From Alopecurus myosuroides (lineage: Eukaryota > Streptophyta > Magnoliopsida > Poales > Poaceae), in assembly GCA_028641055.1 (NCBI GenBank), contig CM054061.1, positions 111,608,019-111,672,018 of the forward strand: 64,000 bases of DNA, given 5' to 3'. Every line of letters starts with the position of its first letter. Position 1 is the first letter of the stretch. Shown in pieces: positions 57,068 to 64,000 of the stretch. The translations under genes were made by a program, and so were the position numbers. The notes under the pieces are model-generated. The model saw only the letters and a program-made list of their open reading frames with translations, made no database searches and had not been told where the DNA came from.

Positions 57068-57079
57068 TTCGGGGACTAA
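57068..57079 (+). promoter_or_regulatory. Tat polypurine tract
   Basis: CTTCGGGGACTAA lies directly before the 3' LTR start TGTCGGGG. The G-rich core with ACTA is usual for grass Tat elements. Confidence 0.7.
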
Positions 57080-57933
57080 TGTCGGGGGGTTACCCCCGAG
57101 TAGGGTAAAGGCAAGTGATAAGGGCAAGGTCAGAAGAGACGTTTGGCAGAGTAGCTGGCTACCCGGTACTCGCTACCCGGTCGATTGCTATTCGGCCATA
57201 CACGCTGATGGCCAGGAGAAAGAATCAAGGAAGTTATTTTCCTCCGAGTAGAGGAAGTGGTCCGAGTAGAGGGAGTGAGTTCCTACTCGGGCCAGAAGTC
57301 AAAGGAGCCGTTCTGACACAGGATCCCGCGTATCCTGGATCCGTACTGGTGCACTGTTCATCTGCAGAGCGCGTCCTTATCCGCGCGAGGGTGTCAGCAG
57401 GACGGCGCAGGTTAGGGGGCCTACCCTGTGGTCGTGACAGTGATAACAGATCACGGACTTGGTTTTGCACAACGACTTTGCACACAAGACAAACTGGGAA
57501 GCCAAAACTGTCAGCGAGAAGCCGGAAGGGTGCAGTGTGCACACTACGTCGACACTTGTCTGTACTTTCTGTTTGGATGTATCCGGCTAGGCACCAGTAT
57601 ATAAGGTGCCCTGCCCCCTCCTCTGCGAGGCTCGCGGCCTTGGGGAGAACAGTTAGCGTACGCATTACGTAGAGAGAAGAGTGGCTACTCGGCTATAGGC
57701 CAAAACTGTACTGTGGCTACTCGGTGACACACACATATAAAGAGAGGAAGGCAGGAGTAGGGTTTTTACCTCCACACGAGGGCCCTGAACCTGGGCAGAT
57801 CTTGTTGTTTGCAGTGCTTGATTCACCTCACACGCGGCTACTCGCTGCGTGATCCCTCCCCGAGCACCTCCAGCGTCCATCGACCCCAACAGATTAGCCA
57901 TCCTATGGCATCTGCCGTGATACCACCACGACA
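57080..57933 (+). repeat. Tat 3' LTR (854 bp)
   Basis: Matches 42955-43811 with scattered substitutions and small indels. Same termini and TATA box. CCAGC follows at 57934-57938. Confidence 0.95.
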
Positions 57934-57938
57934 CCAGC

Positions 57939-58634
57939 AAGGTGACGTAGTCCTTGAAGAAATCATCGATGAGTTGAGAAATGAAAACCATTGTGTGCTG
58001 CGATTTAGTGAACCTCGGCGACCCCTTTTATAGCAGTAGGAGCATAGCCCTCTCCTCCATTGGGCACTACGTGGGAAAAAGCCGAAGAATCCAGCTGCAG
58101 TACTCGCAAATGGCGCGATACCACCCGCGCATCCCTCCACCAAGTGGTCGAAGAATCGACATGTCGCACTCACATCAGTCTCATAGCGAGGTGTCGGCCC
58201 ACCGTGAGCTCACAGTGGGCGGGACGCCCTGATGCCAAGGGTGTGTGCATTAGGAGAGAAGGCCAGGAAAGAAGAAGAAGAAGAAGAGAGAAGGGCAGCG
58301 GCTGCCAAGTGGGCCTGGTCCCACACGTTAGTGTATGACTCCAGAAAACTCCGGGTGTACCAAGCTTCTAACTCTCTTTCAAATCGTGGGAAAAATCTTG
58401 ACAAGATCACTAGTTGTTTGTAGCCTCTACCCTACACAACTAGGTCTCTGTGATTCCCTTTGTGAGTATCCAGTCTTATCTTCAGGATTGGAGCAAAATT
58501 TGGTTTTCTTAAAATATGAGAAAAATTAAAATTTTGGTTAAAAGAGTTTTGTGTTTTTGTTTGTTAAGAAAACCCTCTTCCTTGTTTTACCTTGCGAATC
58601 TCGAGGACGAGATTCATTTTAAGGGGGGAAGAGC
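57939..58634 (+). other. LARD internal domain, 3' part, with polypurine tract
   Basis: The frame entering from before the Tat insertion runs to a stop at about 58031-58033. The rest is non-coding, with a GAA-rich run near 58268-58290. The tract TTAAGGGGGGAAGAGC (58619-58634) directly precedes the 3' LTR. Confidence 0.75.
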
Positions 58635-61600
58635 TGTAACAGCCCAATTTTTGGAAGACATGAAAATTTTGTTTTCAATAACACAAAAATCAGGGCCAAC
58701 AAAAACTTTTTAATATATTTGACTAATGCTTGTGTTTCTTTTCTATGTTCTTGTTGATTGTGTTTTTGTTTGAGTTTGTTAACAACTAACATTAAAACCA
58801 ATGATCATAACTTTCTTAAAACACAACCCTTGTGATCAAGTCATGAGAAGAAAGCTTATCATCTTCATCCATCACACTCTTTTGGCAAAAACCTTTTTGA
58901 ATAATGTTTTGATTTTAGAAGAAACCCAAAGGCCAAGTTTTGAGAAAACAAAAGATGATTTCCAAAACTGTATGAAAATTATTTTGGAGATAATCATCTC
59001 CAACCTGTTTTCAACCAATATGTTTTTGCAAGTATTTCGGAAACTCCTTCTCACTTCCTTCTTTTGCAAAAACAACAAGAGGGGACTATGTTACTCCTGT
59101 GTTTACCTCAATTATATTCTTATGGGAAATAACAACTTTTGAGCTGAACCTCTTTAGAAAATCCTCTTGTCATGGTATGTCTTGTTCAGTACCTCAAATT
59201 AACACTTGATAAAAACACCTAGAAATTAAAGTGAAGAACTCAATTGTTTGAGTGATCTTGTGTGTCTTGTTGTTTTATATGCATTGTTGTGTGATCTTAT
59301 CTTGTGTTTGCTTGAAGTATTTATTTCTGTTTGTTGATTAATTTGTGCTGTTTTAATAAAATAAAACCTATTAATAACAAGATCAAGCATCTATATCATA
59401 TTCCATCATATGTCCATCTCATATTATGTTTCCTTAAAAAAATCCAACCTTGAAGACATGCCTTTATGTCAAACGTTGTTCTATTCATCAATGTAACTTC
59501 ATGTATATCATGTCTAATATCTATATCATCCACCCAAGTTATTATTCTGGATATTGAAACCCTTTGGTATCATCTATCAAAGTCCTTTTGAAGGCATCCC
59601 CAGAATAATGATCATATCTCCTTTATTATGAAGCTCTTTGTCCATGTTACTCCAAATCACTCCTTATTGTTTTCAGGCCAAATGAACCTACCCTTTTCAT
59701 ATCCATGACCTATACATCACCTCCATATGGTCCATTTATTTTCCAATGGCCATTTAATTATTCTTCTCTCATGGTTTTTAGCCTATTAAATAAACATCTG
59801 TTTTCACACTATTCCACTTGATGCCTCAAATATTTTCAAAAGAGTTGCTTATTAAAAATCCCTTTTGAGACCTATATTATATACTATCTCATCCCAACTC
59901 AAAAATATTTGTTTTAAAAACATTCTACAATTTATTATTTTCCATTTTCCAAAAGGCCAGAAATGGACATTAAAATATTTTGTGAAGAAAAGTATTTCCT
60001 AAAATCTTGGAAAATTACCCAACCTGCCTATGGTCATATGAAACTTACTTATACAAAACAATTTGCAAGTTGTTTTGAAAATTTTGGAGAAAACATTTAA
60101 AAACAGTTTCTGCCATTTTTGATTTCCCAAAATTTTGTGAAAGAAAAGTTTTCAGAAAAACTTGAGGCCACCAACCCTAGACTCCATTTTTCACCCTCTA
60201 CCCAATGGACATGATTTTGTACATATGTTCTGTTCAAAATTATTGTGAAAACAATCAAAAACCATTTCCTTATCTTCTGGTCACTATTGGGTTCATGAGA
60301 GTGATGGTCCACACACTCACTCTATCTACCTCTCTCTTGTTCTGAGAAGTAGAAAACACCTCTCTTACCCTCCTAGACATGGTCTAGCTGTTTCTATCCC
60401 TCTCCCTCAAGTCCACCAACTAATGGACAAGGATGGTGCTCATCCCTCCATCTCACACCACCTTCTCTGTCCAAGCCAGAAGCAACCCGTGCGCCACAAG
60501 GTCTCTCTCTCACTCGTGAACCCCTCTGGCAAAGTCCCTCACCCTCTGCTTGTCTCCTTCCCCTATTTCCATGAGTTGGCCATGGGGTCCAGAGCGCGCT
60601 CGCCACGTCGATCTCGTTCCGCCACCTGGGTCGCGCACCCCTCCCTCTACCCTTGTCTACTAGCTCCACGAGACTCCCAGGAGCACACCTGTGCCTCCCA
60701 TTGCCTTCCACTCGCTCTCCTTCTCCCTCTACTCGTTGTCGAACACCTGCGGGTGCCCAGACGCATTGTTGATTCTCCACCACTCCAGACCTCCTCCTCC
60801 GCCCATCTCTTGCCTTGATAAGCCTACTCACCTCAGGCAAGCCCCCAGACATCCTCTCCTCCTCCCTAGAAGCCCACACACAAGCCGCCATGTCCGCCGT
60901 ACGAACAAGCGCACCGAGCTCCGGCGCCAGGCCTCCCCGAGCCACCGCCTTGCTATCCAACATGCACCACGAGCCCAAATCATATTCAATCGAACACCAA
61001 TGCCGGGATCCCCATCTGTTTCCCTCCCAATCGTCGGGATAGAGCTCGAGCCGCCGCGGCCAAGCTTCACATCGAGCCACCACCTCAGGCTGCCCCTTCC
61101 CCTCTAGTTTCTTTCCGCGGCATACATTAGGTCCCCTGAACCTCATTTATAGATCATAGTTATAGATCTACAAAATATTAACCATCTCCAACTTGTAGAA
61201 ATGTGTTTTGTGCTGTATTTTAGGAGAAATAAAATAAATGGCAGAGACACTCATTAACATCTTTTATTTAACAACTTGAGTTTTAAACATCCAAATCATG
61301 CAAACTAAACTGTTCTGAGTAGCCCTTGCAAATGTATATCTTTGTAAATTTACCTTGTGTTGACTTGAGTTGTGGTGTTAAAATGACATGCATGTTAGTT
61401 AAAATGGCATGCATGTAAATTTACCTTATGTGAATTATTTAATTTTATTGGTGATGATTTTTGAAGTGAATCCAATTGTTTTGGTTTTATAGTGACTATG
61501 AGCACCTCATACTAAGTTTTTCATGATTGTAGTAGTTACAGAATAGGCTTGGTGCATTATTTAGTAACTAGTCCATTTCTGTCTATTATTGATATGACTT

Positions 61601-64000
61601 GATAAATTGTTGTGTTATCATGTTCTTGTTATAATTGATTCCTAGAATGTGTAGGGTATTAATACATGGTTTAGAGGTGTTTTGAGTGATTCATTATCAT
61701 GATAGGATTTGGGTGTGAAAAACCATGTTTGTTATGGTTTTATTCTCATATTGGTATGATGAATTGAATAAATGCTTTAGTATTGTTTTCCATATCATAG
61801 CTACTGTTATTCTAGCATATTACACTTGATTGAATGCTTGAGTGAGCTCTAGGTCAAATAGTCTTGCATGATAGTTTTAGATGATTTTCTGCCATAGTTG
61901 CTTTTTGCATGCTTAATTTTTGAGGCATTGATTAGATTGTTATTTTGAGATTACTAGCATGTTTAGGTGCTGTTTTCTATGTTATTTGGATGCTATATTA
62001 CAGATTCATAATGTTAGAATAAATCAGGTTTGATGATCTAGTATTGTTATGCATGTATGCATGTCTAAATGGCCCTTTTTGCATCTCTAGTTTTAGTAGC
62101 CTTTTGCCCCATGATTATTTTGATGTATTGAGTGATGCCATGATATGTTTGGTATTGATTTGTCTCTGTCATTATGTTGCTTAGGTGCTGGTTATATTGT
62201 TTCTCCATGTTTAGAAAAGCATGTGTTACTATGAGCTTGTAGTATTGCTTGTTAATATTTTCCTATGCATGTGTATGTGTTCCTAGATTGTTTTCTTGTT
62301 ATTTTTATCATCCTCATGAATGAACAGAGAGTCATTTAACCTTATTTGAGCATGATATGAGAGTGGCACACCTACTGGACTCATGCCATTTTGGTTGAGG
62401 ATCCATAACATCAATTCTAGTGTTATTCGTGTGTATTGTCTGTGCATGTTTTGCTTGATGGTGTGCACCCTAGTACCATTGTTTGTGAGTGTACTTATTT
62501 GATGAAATACTTTCTGTATGTTTACTTTTTGTCAAGTGCTTGCCTTTGTTTGGTTTTGATTGGATGTTTTCCTTTTTGTGTTTACGACGTTAGATAACGA
62601 AGACGGTATTATTTCCTAGAGAGGTTTTTATTGCAACTCTTGTTTATTTCAAGAGCAAGACCAAGACCAGTGCCAAGGCAAGCCAGTATAAATACTTGCT
62701 GGTGTTTTACTTATCATTATCTATCATGCATGTTTTACTTCTGGATTTTTACAAAAGTTTGATTCAAAAACTATTCTTTTAAGTGGACTATACCACTATC
62801 TATTTTATGTATCTAATATGCTATATCCACTATATAATCTTGGTGTTACCAACCCCTTTAGACATTTTAGTATCATCACTTAATACACTTAAGTCAACTG
62901 GTGGACATTTTAACTCCATGTTTTTGGGAAGCAAAAGCTTGGAAAAACCCCGAGGAAAGGTGGGACCTTGTCCGAGGGAGGTTTGTGAAGAAGAAAATGT
63001 TTTCGACTTGTTTTTCCAAAAATGACACATAACCTAGTCTTCGCCGGACAACCAAGCCGTGCTGCCACATTACCCCAATATGGGAACGGGGTCTAGCTAA
63101 TTGTTTGTCGGTGTTAGTCCGTGTCTACCTGAAAGTGCTATAGGGGTTAGAGTCCCCCGAACCGAATTGTCGCCGGGAGGGAGAAACAGGACAATCACAG
63201 TGTGGGATTATAAGTTCACTACCGGTTGCAGCAATTGGGTCTCCTGCCATGGCGGTGTGTTTTCAGGGGAAACCGGATCGATACGGCTGACTCACTCGGT
63301 GACGGGGAGAACAAACCCAGTTGAAGAGGTAGTCATTTACTAGCACTGACATAGCGGATTGTTAGGACCAGTTATCCGATGTTTGCATACTGTCTCGGAC
63401 AGTCCGTGGTTGTTCACGGCGGATGTACTGGATCTTGTGGATTGTGTACACCTATGCAGAGTAAAAATATTCAGAATATCCGCATCCTCGGATATGGACA
63501 GTTGAATGTCCATGTATCTAGCATTGTGTCAATGTTTTCAAAAAGCTGGAAAAGTGTTTTGGAACTTGTATCTGGGAGGTACGTTGAAAGGGAATGATTG
63601 TACATTTGAGGTACCGGATAAATGATGATCTTAAAGATGTGGTTTTCCAAGAAGTTTTGCAAAGAGAAATGTTTTCTTTATTTAGAATACTTTATCAAAA
63701 CCTTGTGGACATGCTATATCTAGAAGAGAAATTAAATATCTTTTGAAGTATCTTCTTCAACAAAGAAAAATAAAACTTGTGCAACTATGATGGGTCTTAA
63801 ATTCATCATGGCTAGTTGAACCCTAATTAAAGCCTTCCTACCACCTTTATATATGCATACTTGTATGTTTAGCTTTCACTTGGGGTGTCTTGGGGAGTAC
63901 ATTCAAACGTACTCATATTGGTTTCGTCCCTGGCTATTGTCTTAGCCAAACTTTGAGCAGAATACCGGAGAACCTAAAGAAGATGGTGTCGCTGGCGGCT
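58635..64000 (+). repeat. 3' LTR of the LARD-like element, cut by the window end
   Basis: It starts TGTAACAGCCC and aligns with the 5' LTR to about 41350; roughly 290 bases remain outside the window. It lacks the Cassandra insertion (uninterrupted CTTATCTTCTGG at 60272) and about 550 bases of GC-rich sequence present at 37933-38485. It shows other small rearrangements near 61385-61430 and 61745. Confidence 0.93.

Larger units (their letters stand above)
42955..57933 (+). mobile_element. Tat-type Ty3/gypsy retrotransposon, ~15 kb, TSD CCAGC
   Basis: LTRs at 42955-43811 and 57080-57933, with CCAGC on both sides (42950-42954, 57934-57938). It encodes gag, protease, RT, RNase H plus a second archaeal-type RNase H, and integrase, an arrangement typical of the Tat lineage (RIRE2/Grande/Retand relatives). 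About 6.3 kb between pol and the 3' LTR is occupied by an opposite-strand multi-exon gene. Both strands carry stops and frameshifts. The two LTRs are very similar, so the insertion is fairly young. Confidence 0.93.
34690..64000 (+). mobile_element. Giant-LTR non-coding retroelement (LARD-like), right end outside window
   Basis: A 5' LTR (34690-41641), initiator tRNA-Met primer-binding site, short internal domain, polypurine tract and 3' LTR (from 58635) are present. After removing the nested Tat element the internal domain is only about 2 kb and contains no gag, protease, RT or integrase motif. LTRs above 6 kb with a non-coding interior fit large retrotransposon derivatives (LARDs), which depend on proteins of other elements. 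The polypurine context GAGGACGAGATTCATTTTAAGGGGGG resembles that of Tekay-like elements as I recall it, hinting at the helper. Expected 5-bp left flank: GAATG (34685-34689). Confidence 0.85.

Noticed and set aside
34690..64000. Tat gag-pol as the coding region of the outer giant-LTR element
   Set aside because: The Tat element has its own LTRs and a CCAGC target duplication within the outer element's interior, so its genes belong to a nested insertion.

Overview
The window is eukaryotic nuclear DNA from a grass, most likely a Triticeae species (wheat, Aegilops or barley group). This is inferred from nested LTR retrotransposons of grass-type families, SMART and Cassandra miniature retroelements, Stowaway and Tourist MITEs, PIF/Harbinger transposons and a LINE. 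No intact ordinary host gene is present. The only recognisable host gene is a broken RETICULATA-related (DUF3411) relic at 31290-33993. Most DNA belongs to transposons inserted into one another, and several insertions are proved by target-site duplications (TSDs) readable at both ends.

Left third (1-15.3 kb): a Tekay/Del-type Ty3/gypsy chromovirus (908-14383) has LTRs of about 4.3 kb, a nearly intact gag-pol with a C-terminal chromodomain, and a decayed extra ORF between the primer-binding site and gag. It is inserted in a PIF/Harbinger transposase gene, whose 3' part and terminal inverted repeat follow at 14384-15267. Its 5' LTR is interrupted at 908 by the LTR end of a diverged relative.

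Middle (15.3-34.7 kb): a mosaic of a second Harbinger relic (minus strand), a LINE (minus strand), a Ty1/copia element, MITEs, a DUF4283/zinc-knuckle ORF1-like relic and the RETICULATA-related pseudogene. The copia is circularly permuted: RT-RNase H, then one LTR, then gag-integrase. It has a 228-bp terminal redundancy, is bracketed by 47-bp inverted fragments of a SMART LTR, and lies inside the LINE. SMARTs also occur as one complete copy (26910-27194) and as a tandem multimer inside an exon of the RETICULATA-related gene.

Right half (34.7-64 kb): a very large LTR element without recognisable coding capacity (LARD-like) has a 5' LTR at 34690-41641 and a 3' LTR from 58635 to beyond the window. 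Its 5' LTR carries a 727-bp Cassandra TRIM with 5S-rRNA-like sequence in both LTRs. Its short internal domain is split by a 15-kb Tat-type Ty3/gypsy element (42955-57933, TSD CCAGC). The Tat element has degraded gag, protease, RT, dual RNase H and integrase. On the opposite strand between pol and the 3' LTR it carries an eight-exon gene whose seven GT-AG introns all keep reading phase. That gene is the most interesting object here.

The coding modules serve element replication (gag particle proteins, protease, reverse transcription, integration) and nearly all are broken by stops and frameshifts. Most of the stops fit C-to-T changes at CAG, CAA or CGA codons, as expected for heavily methylated silenced DNA.
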